NCBI GenBank assembly: GCA_903834645.1
Contig: CAILKA010000261.1
Span: forward strand, 1-9,190
Source: an uncultured beta proteobacterium
GTDB lineage: Bacteria; Pseudomonadota; Gammaproteobacteria; Burkholderiales; Burkholderiaceae_C
Length of the DNA: 9,190 nucleotides
Direction of reading: 5' to 3'
The translations under genes and the position numbers were made by a program. Positions 1 through 7,723 of the stretch are shown here, piece after piece. The notes under the pieces were generated by a model that ran no database searches, was not told the origin of the DNA, and worked only from the letters and a program-made list of their open reading frames with translations. Numbering within the stretch: the stretch's first letter is position 1; each line of letters starts with the position of its first letter.

Positions 1-1202
1 CGGTCACGGTGGAGGCGGCGCGCGTGGGCATGGGCCCCTTCGAGGCGGGCATCGACGAGGAGGGGCGCACGCGACTGCGCGACCGCTACGTCGTCTCCGC
101 GCCCATTGCAGGTCGCCTGCAACGCGTGCTGCTGCGCGAGGGCGATCCGGTGCGAGCCGGCGACGTGGTGGCCCGACTCCAGCCGCTGCTGCCGGTGATG
201 CTCGACGAGCGTGCCCGGCGCGAGCAGCAGGCCCGCGCGCAGGCCGCGGCAGCCGCGTGGCAGGCCGTGCAGGCGCGCGTGGGCGTGGCTCGCCTGGCCC
301 TGGAGCGTGCCGACAGCGATTGGCGGCGCACCGAATCGCTCGTGCAGCAAGGCTTCGTCTCCGAGGCAAAGACCGAAGGCGACCGACTGGCGCGCGACGC
401 CGCGCGCGCCGAGTGGCAGGCAGCGCAGGAGGCCGAACGCGCGGCGCGCTTCGAACTCGAGGCTGTGCGTGCCGCGTCCGTGATCTCGACCGCAGCGGCG
501 GCCGTGGCGGGCGGCGATGCCGACACCGTACTGCTGCGCGCGCCGGTGGCCGGCCGCGTGCTCAGGCTGCACCTGGCGAGCGCGGCCACCGTCACGGCGG
601 GTACGCCGCTGCTCGAACTGGGCGACGTCGGTGCGCTCGAGGTGGTGGTGGAACTGCTCACGGGTGACGCACTGCAGGTGCGCCCGGGCAGCGCCGTGCG
701 CATCGAGCGCTGGGGTGGGCCGCAAGCCCTGGCCGGCACGGTGCGGTCGGTCGAGCCGGCGGGCTTCACGAAGGTGTCGGCACTCGGGGTGGAGGAGCAG
801 CGGGTGCGGGTGCTGATCGAGCTCACGAGCCCGCCCGCGCAGTGGGCGAGCCTGGGGGACGGATTCAGGGTGGGCGTACGCGTGGTGACGCGCCAGGCCG
901 AGCGGGTGCTGCGCGTGCCGGTGGGTGCGGTCTTTCCACGGCCGGCCGGGATGCCGGCTGACGATGGCTGTCCGGCCCCTCAGGCCGGGGAGCCGGCGAC
1001 GCTCGAGTCGGGCTGCGTGGCCGCCTTCGTGGTGGAGGGCGCAAGGGCGCGGCTGCGGGCCGTGCGGCTGGAGGCACGGGAGACGCGGTTTGCCTGGGTG
1101 CGCAGCGGCCTGCAAGAAGGGGAGTCGGTCATCGTCTATCCGGCTGCTGCCGTGGCCAGCGGTGTGCGCGTGGCCGTGCGCACGGTCGCACAGGCGCCGT
1201 GA
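1..1202 (+). CDS. HlyD/MacA-family periplasmic adaptor subunit, 5'-truncated by the window
   Basis: This is a membrane-fusion (periplasmic adaptor) protein, which bridges an inner-membrane pump and an outer-membrane channel. Residues are numbered from the GTG at 9. Residues 27-58 (RYVVSAPIAGRLQRV onward) form the first half of a lipoyl/barrel-sandwich domain. Residues about 65-155 are rich in Ala, Glu and Arg and look like a coiled-coil hairpin. The second lipoyl half starts at LLRAPVAGRV (175-184), followed by a beta-barrel region with FTKVSALGVEEQRVRV (253-268), a signature I associate with HlyD proteins of ABC exporters. A C-terminal membrane-proximal domain ends at 397. An insertion near 312-338 carries two cysteines (321 and 336). 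The frame stays open to the left edge (Val-Thr before the GTG), and no signal peptide or membrane anchor is visible, so the GTG at 9 is almost certainly internal and the real start lies upstream. The stop TGA at 1200-1202 overlaps the start of the ATPase gene. Family is confident; cargo is unknown. Confidence 0.9.
   Translation, partial: VTVEAARVGMGPFEAGIDEEGRTRLRDRYVVSAPIAGRLQRVLLREGDPVRAGDVVARLQPLLPVMLDERARREQQARAQAAAAAWQAVQARVGVARLALERADSDWRRTESLVQQGFVSEAKTEGDRLARDAARAEWQAAQEAERAARFELEAVRAASVISTAAAAVAGGDADTVLLRAPVAGRVLRLHLASAATVTAGTPLLELGDVGALEVVVELLTGDALQVRPGSAVRIERWGGPQALAGTVRSVEPAGFTKVSALGVEEQRVRVLIELTSPPAQWASLGDGFRVGVRVVTRQAERVLRVPVGAVFPRPAGMPADDGCPAPQAGEPATLESGCVAAFVVEGARARLRAVRLEARETRFAWVRSGLQEGESVIVYPAAAVASGVRVAVRTVAQAP
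1199..1202 (+). promoter_or_regulatory. GTGA stop-start overlap (translational coupling site)
   Basis: The GTG start of the ATPase gene shares bases with the TGA stop of the adaptor gene. The sequence just upstream has no good Shine-Dalgarno match (only an AGG in ACAGGCGCC). Initiation is therefore probably by reinitiation of ribosomes finishing the adaptor, which would give linked expression. The overlap is seen directly; the coupling is inferred. Confidence 0.65.
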
Positions 1203-3793
1203 CGGCCGCCGGCGCCTGGTGGGCCCAGAGCGCGCAGGCGCTGCTGCAGGCGCTCGGCTCGGGGCCGCAGGGGCTGTCCCGGGCCGAGGCACAGGCACGG
1301 CTGCAGCGCGACGGCCCGAACGCGGTGGCGCCATCGGCGGAGCGGGCTGCCTGGTCCCTGCTCGGGCGCCAGTTCAGCGGCCCGATGGTGCTGATCCTGC
1401 TTGCCGGCGCAGGCATCGCGCTGGCGCTGGGCGAGTGGATGCAGGCCCTGACGATCTTCACGATCGTCGCGGGCAGTGCGGCCATCGGGTTCGCGCAGGA
1501 GTGGCGGGCCTCCCAGGCCGTGCAGCGCCTGCGCAGCCGGCTCGCCCTGACGGCCCGCGTGTGGCGCGATGCCCGGTTGCAGCTGCGCCCGGCCAGCGAG
1601 ATCGTCGCGGGCGACGTGGTGGAGCTGGCTGCGGGCAACCTCGTGCCGGCCGACGGCATCGTGCTGGAGGCACGCGACTTCCTGGTCACCGAGGCGAGCC
1701 TCACGGGCGAGTCGCTGCCGGTGGAAAAGCGCCCGGGCGTGGCGGCTGTGGATGCACCGCTGAGCGAGCGCGGCCACTGCGTGCACCTGGGAACCTCGGT
1801 GCGCAGCGGTACGGCACGCGTGCTCATCGTGCGTACGGGCCGAGACACGCTGCTGGCCGAGGTCAGCGCACGTATCGCCGCGCGCGCACCCGAGACCGCT
1901 TTCGCCCATGGGGTGCGCCGCTTCGGAGAGATGCTGCTGCGCGTGATGCTGGTGGTGGTGGTGGCCGTGCTCGTGGCCAACCAGCTCCTGGGCCGTCCGG
2001 TGGTGGACTCGCTGCTCTTTGCCGTGGCGCTGGCCGTCGGGCTCTCGCCCGAGCTGCTTCCGGCCATCGTCAGCGTCTCGCTGGCACGCGGGGCGCGCGA
2101 GCTGGCCGCCTCGGGCGTGCTGGTGCGGCGCCTGGAGGCAATCGAGGATCTGGGCGTCATGAACGTGCTGTGCACCGACAAGACCGGCACGCTCACGCAA
2201 GGCGAAATGACGCTGGCGGCCGCGCGCGACCCGCAGGGGCAGCCGAGCCTCGAGGTGCTGCGCCTGGCGCACCTGAACGCCGCCTTCGAGACCGGCATCG
2301 ACAACCCGCTCGACACGGCGCTCGTGCAGGCCGGAAAGGCAGCGGGCCTGGACACCGCTGGCTGGACCAAGATCGACGAGATACCCTACGACTTCGTGCG
2401 CCGGCGCCTGACGATCGTGGTGTCCAGTCCTGGTGAACCCGGCACGCACTTGCTGGTGACGAAGGGGGCTTTCGACCCCGTCCTCGCGTGCTGCACGCAC
2501 GTGGCTGCCTCGGGCGCGGGTGAACCGACCGCCCTGGACGACGCAGGGCGAGAGCGCCTGGCGGCGCGCGCGCGCACCGAAGGCGAGGCCGGGGTGAGGG
2601 TGCTGGCGCTCGCGAGCCGGCGCCTGGCCGCCCAGCCGCGCTACGACATGCGGCACGAGGTCGGGCTCGTCTTCGAGGGATTCCTGTGCTTCTCCGACCC
2701 GCCGCGTCCAGGTGCGGCCCTCGCGCTGTCGCACCTGCGGGCCCGGGGCGTGGCGCTCAAGATGGTCACGGGCGACAACCGCCACGTGGCCGCGCACGTG
2801 GCGCGCGCTGTCGGGCTGGACGCGCAGGCGATGCTCACGGGCGCGCAGATCACGGCGCTGGGCGACGAGGAGCTGTGGCACCTGGCGCCGCGCACGGAGC
2901 TCTTCGTGGAGGTCGATCCCTCTCAGAAGGAGCGCATCGTGCGCGCCCTGCAACGCACCGGCCATGCCGTGGGCTACCTGGGCGACGGCATCAACGACGC
3001 CCCCGCGCTGCACGCAGCGGACGTGGGCATCTCGGTGGACCAGGCGGTGGACGTGGCGCGCGAGAGTGCCGACGTGGTGCTGCTGCGCCCGGACCTCGAC
3101 GTGCTGCGCCGTGGAGTGGAGGACGGGAGGCGCACCTTCGCCAACACGCTCAAGTACATCCGCATCACCACGAGCGCCAACTTCGGCAACATGACCAGCA
3201 TGGCGCTGGCCACGCCGCTGCTGCCCTTCCTGCCTCTCACGGCGATGCAGATCCTGCTCAACAACTTCCTGTCGGACCTGCCGGCGATGACGCTGTCGGC
3301 CGACCGGGTGGACCCCGCGCTGCTGCGCCACGCCCAGACCTGGGACCTGGCCTCGATGCGCCGCTTCATGCTCGTCTTCGGGCTGCTGAGCTCGGTCTTC
3401 GACCTGCTGGCCTTTGCGCTGCTGCTGCACGTCTTCCATGCCCCACAGACCCTCTTCCAGGGGGCGTGGTTCGTGGTGTCGCTGCTCACCGAGCTGGCCG
3501 CGCTGCTCGTGCTGCGCACGCAGGGCGCCTGCTGGGGGAGCCGCCCGGCGCCGCTGCTGGTGTGGGCCACGGTGGCCGTGGCCGCCCTCGCCTGGCTGGT
3601 GCCGGCCATCGAGCCGGTGGCCACGCTGATGGGGCTGGCGCCGATGCCGCCTGCCCTGGCCGCGTCCATGCTCGCGCTGGTGGCGGCCTATGTGGTGTGC
3701 ACGGAGGCCGTCAAGCGCTGGTTCTTTCGCTCGCGGCCGCATCGAGCATCAGCTCGAGCCGCCATGCCCCGGGATCCGCTGGATCGGGCCTGA
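1199..3793 (+). CDS. mgtA: MgtA-like cation (probably Mg2+) P-type ATPase
   Basis: This inner-membrane ATP-driven cation pump of 864 residues has every hallmark of a functional P-type ATPase. The N-terminal cation-ATPase segment is GLSRAEAQARL (25-35). The actuator loop has TGES at 169-172. The phosphorylation motif is DKTGT with Asp327, the nucleotide-binding KGA is at 422-424, TGDN is at 524-527 and the hinge GDGINDAP is at 595-602. The segment around TM4, VGLSPELLPAI (PELLP at 284-288), and the approach to the phosphorylation site (LEAIEDLGVMNVLCTDKTGT) match the P3B magnesium pumps MgtA/MgtB as I remember them (TPEMLP; LDAIQNFGAMDILCTDKTGT). Asn689 and Asp693 in the TM6 segment align with the MgtA Asn and Asp residues. 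The protein is shorter than enterobacterial MgtA (about 898 residues), mainly at the N terminus. The symbol is family-level only: the ion is inferred, and the neighbouring adaptor is unusual for a simple importer. The start overlaps the upstream stop (GTGA), which leaves no room for an mgtL-type Mg2+-sensing leader. The last 83 bp overlap the opposing gene. Confidence 0.9.
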   Translation: MTAAGAWWAQSAQALLQALGSGPQGLSRAEAQARLQRDGPNAVAPSAERAAWSLLGRQFSGPMVLILLAGAGIALALGEWMQALTIFTIVAGSAAIGFAQEWRASQAVQRLRSRLALTARVWRDARLQLRPASEIVAGDVVELAAGNLVPADGIVLEARDFLVTEASLTGESLPVEKRPGVAAVDAPLSERGHCVHLGTSVRSGTARVLIVRTGRDTLLAEVSARIAARAPETAFAHGVRRFGEMLLRVMLVVVVAVLVANQLLGRPVVDSLLFAVALAVGLSPELLPAIVSVSLARGARELAASGVLVRRLEAIEDLGVMNVLCTDKTGTLTQGEMTLAAARDPQGQPSLEVLRLAHLNAAFETGIDNPLDTALVQAGKAAGLDTAGWTKIDEIPYDFVRRRLTIVVSSPGEPGTHLLVTKGAFDPVLACCTHVAASGAGEPTALDDAGRERLAARARTEGEAGVRVLALASRRLAAQPRYDMRHEVGLVFEGFLCFSDPPRPGAALALSHLRARGVALKMVTGDNRHVAAHVARAVGLDAQAMLTGAQITALGDEELWHLAPRTELFVEVDPSQKERIVRALQRTGHAVGYLGDGINDAPALHAADVGISVDQAVDVARESADVVLLRPDLDVLRRGVEDGRRTFANTLKYIRITTSANFGNMTSMALATPLLPFLPLTAMQILLNNFLSDLPAMTLSADRVDPALLRHAQTWDLASMRRFMLVFGLLSSVFDLLAFALLLHVFHAPQTLFQGAWFVVSLLTELAALLVLRTQGACWGSRPAPLLVWATVAVAALAWLVPAIEPVATLMGLAPMPPALAASMLALVAAYVVCTEAVKRWFFRSRPHRASARAAMPRDPLDRA
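3711..3793. other. 83-bp convergent coding overlap
   Basis: The stop of the (+) ATPase gene (TGA, 3791-3793) lies inside the (-) synthetase/acetyltransferase gene, whose own stop (TCA on the plus strand) is at 3711-3713. The overlapped ATPase residues (about the last 27) are a basic tail rich in Arg and Ala, beyond where MgtA-type proteins normally end. The overlapped acetyltransferase residues include the end of the GNAT fold (WRLELMLDAAA). The ATPase tail is therefore the likelier late extension. Confidence 0.85.
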
Positions 3794-6416
3794 CGGCAAA
3801 GCCCAGGCTGCGTGCCAGCGCGACCATGCCGCGGTTCTCCTGCATCGTCGTGCCGATCAGGCGCTGGGTGCCACGCGCGCGCAGGTAGTCGACGAGGCGG
3901 CGCATCAGCAGGCTTCCGAGCCCACCTTGCTTGAGGTCGCTGCGCACGGTGACCGCGAACTCGGCCTCGATGTTGTCGGGGTCGCAGATGGCGCGCACCA
4001 CGCCGAGCGTTTCCTGAGAGCCTGCTGCATCGCAGGCGGTGGCCACGAAGGCCATCTCGCGCTCGTAGTCGATCTGCGTGAAGCGCGCGAGCTGGCTCGG
4101 CTCGAGCGTGCGCACGCTGTGGAACAGCCGCAGCCGCACGTCGGCCGGATCGAGCCTGGCGAAGAAGGCGAGGTGCTGCGCGGCGTCTTCCGGCCGGATC
4201 GGCCTGAGGGTCAGCGCGCGGCCCTGCCACGTGAGCTGCTGCTCGAGCTCCGACGGGTACGGCCGCACCGCAAAGCTGCTGGCGCCCCCGGGAGCGGCTG
4301 CGCTCACGCGCACGCGCGCATCGAGCGCGACGACACCGTCGGCATCGGCCAGCAGCGGGTTGATGTCGATCTCCACGATGCGCGGCTCGTCTGCCAGCAA
4401 CTGCGAGATCGCGATGAGCACGCCGAGCACGGCCGGTTCGTCGGCCGGGAGCACGTCGCGCCAGCCGGCGAGCAGCCGCGCCACGCGCGTGCGCTGCACC
4501 AGCGCGTGCGCCAGCGGCACGTTCAGGGGCGGCAGCGCCACCGCGCGGTCGGCCACCACCTCCACCGCGGTGCCGCCCTGGCCAAAGAGGATCACGGGGC
4601 CGAAGAGGGTGTCGAGGCTCGCGCCCACGATGAGCTCGAGCGCGCGCGGGCGCCGCACCTGCGCCTGCACGGTGAACCCCTGCAGCTCGGCGTCTGGCCG
4701 CAGGCGGCGCACCCGTGCCAGCATCGCGTCGGCGGCGGCATGCAGCTGCTCGGGTGTCTCCAGGTGCAGCGCCACGCCGCCTACGTCGCTCTTGTGCGTG
4801 ATCTGCGGCGACAGGATCTTCAGCACCACCGGGAATCCGATCGCCTGCGCCGCCTCCTGCGCCCGATCGGCATCGGGCGGCACGACGCGCGTGGGCACCA
4901 CCGGCACCCCGCAAGCGGCCAGCAGCGCCTTGGCCTGCGGCTCCGTGAGCCACTGTCTGCCGCCCTCGAGCACCTCGTCGACGATCGCGCGCACGGCGTG
5001 CAGCTCGATCGGGGCCGTGGCCGCGCGCGCGGGCGGCACTTCCATCAGCTGGGCCTGGTTGCGCGCGTAGGTGGCCAGCATCTCGACCGCGCGCACGGCC
5101 TCTTCGGGCGTGTCGTGGTGCGGGATGCCCGCGGCGTGGAAGGTGTCGCGCGCCTGCTGCAGCGAGGCCCCCCCGATCCAGCTCGACACCACGCGCTCGC
5201 GCGCATCGCGCACCACCGGCACGAGCGCGCGCGCGATGTCGGCGCTGGGCACGATCGCGGTGGGAGCGTGCATGAAGAGCACGGTGCCCGTCTCGTGCGT
5301 GGCCAGCAGCGTGCGCAGGGTCTGCACGTAGCGCTCCACGGGGGCGTCGCCGATGATGTCCACCGGGTTGGCGCGGCTCCAGTTGGGCGGCAGCACCGCA
5401 TCCAGCTCGGCCTTCACGGCCGGTGGCAGCGGCACAAGCTCGAGCCCGGCCTGCGCGGCCGCATCGGCCGCGAGCACGCCCGCGCCGCCGCCATTGGTCA
5501 CGAGCGTGAGCCGCTCCAGCGCCCGGGGATCGAGCGCTGCCGCACCTCGGCGGTGGTAGGCCAGCGTCTCGGCCGCGACGAAGAGGTCCTGCAGCGTCTG
5601 CACGCGCAGCATCCCGGCGCGCCGGATGGCGGCGTCGTAAACGAGGTCCGAGCCGGCGAGCGCACCCGTGTGCGAAGCGGCCGCCGCCTGGCCTTGCGGC
5701 GAGCGGCCAGCCTTGACCACGAGCACGGGCTTGTTGCGCGCGGCCGCGCGTGCGGCCGACATGAACTTGCGCGGCGCCTGCACCGATTCGATGTAGAGCA
5801 GGATGGCTTGCGTGCGCACATCCGAGGCGAGCCAGTCGAGCATGTCACCGAAGTCGACGTCTGCGTGCTCGCCGAGCGACACCACCTGCGAGAACCCGAT
5901 CCCGCGCCCGGCGGCCCAGTCGAGGATCGAGGTGGCCAGCGCCCCGGACTGCGACACGAAGGCGAGCGACCCCGGCTGCGCCGCGATGTGCGAGAAGCTC
6001 GCGTTCAGGCCTGCGTGCGGCGCCAGCAGCCCCAGGCAGTTGGGTCCGAGGATGCGCAGCAGGTGCGGCCGCGCGGCATCGAGCATGGCTTGCTTAGTCG
6101 TGCCATCGAGCCCGGCCGTGAGCACGATGACCGCACGCGTGCCGCGCGCGCCCAGGGCCGCCACCAGGCCGGGCACGGTGGCTGGCGGCGTGCAGATCAC
6201 TGCCAGGTCGGGCGCGGAGGGCAGCGCAGCGATGTCGGCGTGGCAGGGCTCGCCGTCCAGCTCGGTGTGTTTCGGGTTCACCGCCCAGCGTGCACCGGCA
6301 AAGCCTGCACGCACGTTTCGCCACACCGTGCCGCCGACGCTGGCCGGTCGTGCGCTGGCTCCGATCACCGCCACCGATCGCGGGTCGAAGAGGGGGTCGA
6401 GGTTGCGGATCGTCAT
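3711..6416 (-). CDS. Bifunctional NDP-forming acyl-CoA synthetase / GNAT acetyltransferase (Pat/PatZ-like)
   Basis: This 901-residue cytoplasmic protein has the domain order of protein-lysine acetyltransferase Pat/PatZ. A CoA-binding Rossmann domain starts at SVAVIGASARPASVGGT (14-30). A succinyl-CoA-synthetase-like ligase domain has GPNCLGLLAP (124-133), FVSQSGALATSILDWA (153-168) and SHTGALAGSD (248-257). An ATP-grasp region runs from about 485 to 705, with ITHKSDVGGV (539-548), FGQGGTAVEV (611-620) and VEIDINPLL (681-689). A C-terminal GNAT domain (about 735-892) has the acetyl-CoA loop SDLKQGGLGSLLM (826-838) and a candidate catalytic Glu819 in AEFAV. In characterised relatives the GNAT domain acetylates and inactivates acetyl-CoA synthetase and other enzymes. 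The Salmonella and E. coli proteins have a degenerate synthetase half without the active histidine, as I recall, whereas His249 is present here, so synthetase activity is possible. ATG was chosen because GAAGGGG lies 6 nt upstream and the protein starts in the usual way just before its Rossmann motif. The gene stands alone, divergent from the MFS gene and overlapping the ATPase gene at its 3' end. Family is near certain; substrate and activity are not. Confidence 0.93.
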   Translation of the reverse strand: MTIRNLDPLFDPRSVAVIGASARPASVGGTVWRNVRAGFAGARWAVNPKHTELDGEPCHADIAALPSAPDLAVICTPPATVPGLVAALGARGTRAVIVLTAGLDGTTKQAMLDAARPHLLRILGPNCLGLLAPHAGLNASFSHIAAQPGSLAFVSQSGALATSILDWAAGRGIGFSQVVSLGEHADVDFGDMLDWLASDVRTQAILLYIESVQAPRKFMSAARAAARNKPVLVVKAGRSPQGQAAAASHTGALAGSDLVYDAAIRRAGMLRVQTLQDLFVAAETLAYHRRGAAALDPRALERLTLVTNGGGAGVLAADAAAQAGLELVPLPPAVKAELDAVLPPNWSRANPVDIIGDAPVERYVQTLRTLLATHETGTVLFMHAPTAIVPSADIARALVPVVRDARERVVSSWIGGASLQQARDTFHAAGIPHHDTPEEAVRAVEMLATYARNQAQLMEVPPARAATAPIELHAVRAIVDEVLEGGRQWLTEPQAKALLAACGVPVVPTRVVPPDADRAQEAAQAIGFPVVLKILSPQITHKSDVGGVALHLETPEQLHAAADAMLARVRRLRPDAELQGFTVQAQVRRPRALELIVGASLDTLFGPVILFGQGGTAVEVVADRAVALPPLNVPLAHALVQRTRVARLLAGWRDVLPADEPAVLGVLIAISQLLADEPRIVEIDINPLLADADGVVALDARVRVSAAAPGGASSFAVRPYPSELEQQLTWQGRALTLRPIRPEDAAQHLAFFARLDPADVRLRLFHSVRTLEPSQLARFTQIDYEREMAFVATACDAAGSQETLGVVRAICDPDNIEAEFAVTVRSDLKQGGLGSLLMRRLVDYLRARGTQRLIGTTMQENRGMVALARSLGFAVRPDPADPGAWRLELMLDAAASERTSA
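3733..3762. other. GC-rich inverted repeat within the convergent overlap
   Basis: The stem GCGGC...GCCGC (3733-3737 with 3758-3762) continues as TCGAGC-ATCA-GCTCGA (3742-3757), with a 4-nt bulge on one side. It sits where transcripts of the two convergent genes meet and could slow polymerase from either side. Neither side has a run of T residues, so it is not a standard intrinsic terminator, and it may be a by-product of GC-rich coding sequence. The pairing is seen; any role is a guess. Confidence 0.3.
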
Positions 6417-6493
6417 GGCGGGCCCCTTCAGGACGGGCCGATGATGCCTGCCTGGCCTGAACGGCCCTTGACGCCACGCGCGACAATGGGGCC
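6417..6493. promoter_or_regulatory. 77-bp divergent intergenic region
   Basis: This gap separates the start codons of the divergent synthetase/acetyltransferase (-) and MFS (+) genes, so promoters for both should lie in or near it. I see no convincing paired -35/-10 hexamers. A TTGACG (6468-6473) and a GACAAT (6482-6487) are only 8 bp apart, too close to act together. Two nested short inverted repeats occur: TTCAGG (6427-6432) with CCTGAA (6456-6461), and GGGCCG (6435-6440) with CGGCCC (6462-6467). They could be an operator or chance in GC-rich DNA. Confidence 0.45.
6423..6429 (-). promoter_or_regulatory. Ribosome binding site of the synthetase/acetyltransferase gene
   Basis: On the minus strand GAAGGGG is followed by a 6-nt spacer (CCCGCC) and the ATG at 6416-6414. 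It is the clearest Shine-Dalgarno-like sequence at any start in the window and supports this start. Confidence 0.6.
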
Positions 6494-7723
6494 GTGCCCA
6501 AGATCTATTACGGCTGGCGCATGGTCGCGGCCAGCGCCGGGCTGCAGTTCCTCATCTCGGCGCTGCTCATGCAGGCCTTCGGTGTCTATGTCGCGGTGCT
6601 GTCGGCGGAGTTCGGCTGGAGCCGCACGGCACTGGCTGGCGGAGCGGCGATCCAGTCGCTCGAAGGCGCGCTCATCGGGCCGGTCCTGGGCTGGCTGATC
6701 GACCGCTTCGGGCCCCGTGCCGTGGTGCGCGCGGGCGTGATCGTCTTCGCGCTCGGCTTCCTGGCCTTCAGCACCGTCGACACGATTCCCGGCTTCTACG
6801 CCGCCGTGACGCTGATCGCCATAGGCGGCAGCATGATCGGCTACTTCCCGCTGTCGGTGTGCCTGATGCACTTCTTCGAGCGTCGGCGGGCGCGGGCACT
6901 GTCGCTGATGTCACTGGGCCTGGCCGCTGGCGGGCTCGCGCTGCCGCTGCTGAGCTGGTCGATCGCGGCCTTCGGCTGGCGCACGACCTGCGTGGGCGCG
7001 GCGGGTCTCATCCTGGTCATGGGCTGGCCGCTGGCAAGCATCCTGCGGCGTCACCCGCGCGAGGTGGGCCAGGAGGTCGATGGGGAGCCGAGACAGGTGA
7101 CGACGCCGCAGGCGGCGGTGGCCTGCGCCTTGACCTCGAGGGAGGAAGGCCTGACCGCCGCACAGGCACTGCGCACCCAGGCGTTCTGGCTGCTGGCTGT
7201 CGGGCACAGCCTGGCCCTCCTCGTGGTCACGGCCGTGAATGTGCACGCCATCTCGCACATGAAGCAGGCGCTCGGCTACTCGCTGGCGCAGGCAAGCTTC
7301 ATCATCACGCTGATGACGATCGCGCAGGGCGCGGGCATGCTGCTTGGCGCTGCCGTGGGTGACCGCTGGAGCAAGCGGCACATCGCGGCCTTGTGCATGC
7401 TCGCGCACATGGTGGGGTTGATGATGCTGGCCTATGCCACGCATGTGTCGATGCTCGCCGTGTTCGCGGTGCTGCACGGCATGGCCTGGGGCCTGCGCGG
7501 GCCGCTTATGCAGGCGCTGCGCGCCGACTTCTTCGGCGTGCGCGAGATCGGCATGATCATGGGGCTGTCGGCCGTGGTCATCTCGATCGGCCAGGTGGTC
7601 GGGCCGCTCGTGGCTGGCGTCGTCTACGACTGGACCGGGCACTACCAGATCGGCTTCCTGGTGCTGGCGCTGCTGGCGGGCGCAGGCTCGGTGATGTTCC
7701 TGCGCGCGCGGCCTCCGGCCTGA
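6494..7723 (+). CDS. MFS transporter, OFA/monocarboxylate-like
   Basis: This 409-residue inner-membrane secondary transporter of the major facilitator superfamily has about 12 predicted helices in two halves around a central hydrophilic loop (about 184-222). The N terminus KIYYGWRMV and the motif AEFGWSR (38-44) are typical of the oxalate/formate-antiporter and monocarboxylate-like group. The loop 2-3 motif A is GWLIDRFGPR (66-75), and a degenerate counterpart GAAVGDRWSKR (285-295) lies in the second half. GWRTT (161-165) begins the helix after the first-half inversion, as in relatives. Length is normal and no break is visible. The GTG start was chosen because the conserved KIYYGW would be lost from the next in-frame ATG (residue 10). 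Its ribosome site is weak (TGGGG close to the GTG). It is divergent from the synthetase/acetyltransferase gene, and the ligase gene starts 20 bp after its stop, so the two may share a transcript. The substrate cannot be told from sequence; a small carboxylate is a family-based guess. Confidence 0.9.
   Translation: MPKIYYGWRMVAASAGLQFLISALLMQAFGVYVAVLSAEFGWSRTALAGGAAIQSLEGALIGPVLGWLIDRFGPRAVVRAGVIVFALGFLAFSTVDTIPGFYAAVTLIAIGGSMIGYFPLSVCLMHFFERRRARALSLMSLGLAAGGLALPLLSWSIAAFGWRTTCVGAAGLILVMGWPLASILRRHPREVGQEVDGEPRQVTTPQAAVACALTSREEGLTAAQALRTQAFWLLAVGHSLALLVVTAVNVHAISHMKQALGYSLAQASFIITLMTIAQGAGMLLGAAVGDRWSKRHIAALCMLAHMVGLMMLAYATHVSMLAVFAVLHGMAWGLRGPLMQALRADFFGVREIGMIMGLSAVVISIGQVVGPLVAGVVYDWTGHYQIGFLVLALLAGAGSVMFLRARPPA

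Noticed and set aside
9..11. GTG at 9 as the true start of the adaptor
   Set aside because: The frame is open to the window edge, and the expected signal anchor and N-terminal segment are absent, so the gene begins upstream.
1136..3742. An 868-codon minus-strand open frame antisense to the ATPase gene
   Set aside because: It is a shadow of the ATPase reading frame. It has low-complexity His/Arg/Gln composition and no motifs, while the plus strand has every P-type ATPase motif.
3733..3762. Rho-independent terminator for the convergent genes
   Set aside because: A stem can be drawn, but it is bulged and has no T tract on either strand, so it is kept only as an inverted repeat.
6468..6487. TTGACG and GACAAT as a sigma-70 promoter for the MFS gene
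   Set aside because: The spacer is only 8 bp, far from 16-18 bp, and the start codon would fall at or before the expected transcription start.
3690..6698. A 1002-codon open frame on the plus strand opposite the synthetase/acetyltransferase gene
   Set aside because: Its composition is rich in His, Arg, Gly and Ala without recognisable domains, and it mirrors codon positions of the well-supported minus-strand gene. GC-rich third positions keep antisense frames open.
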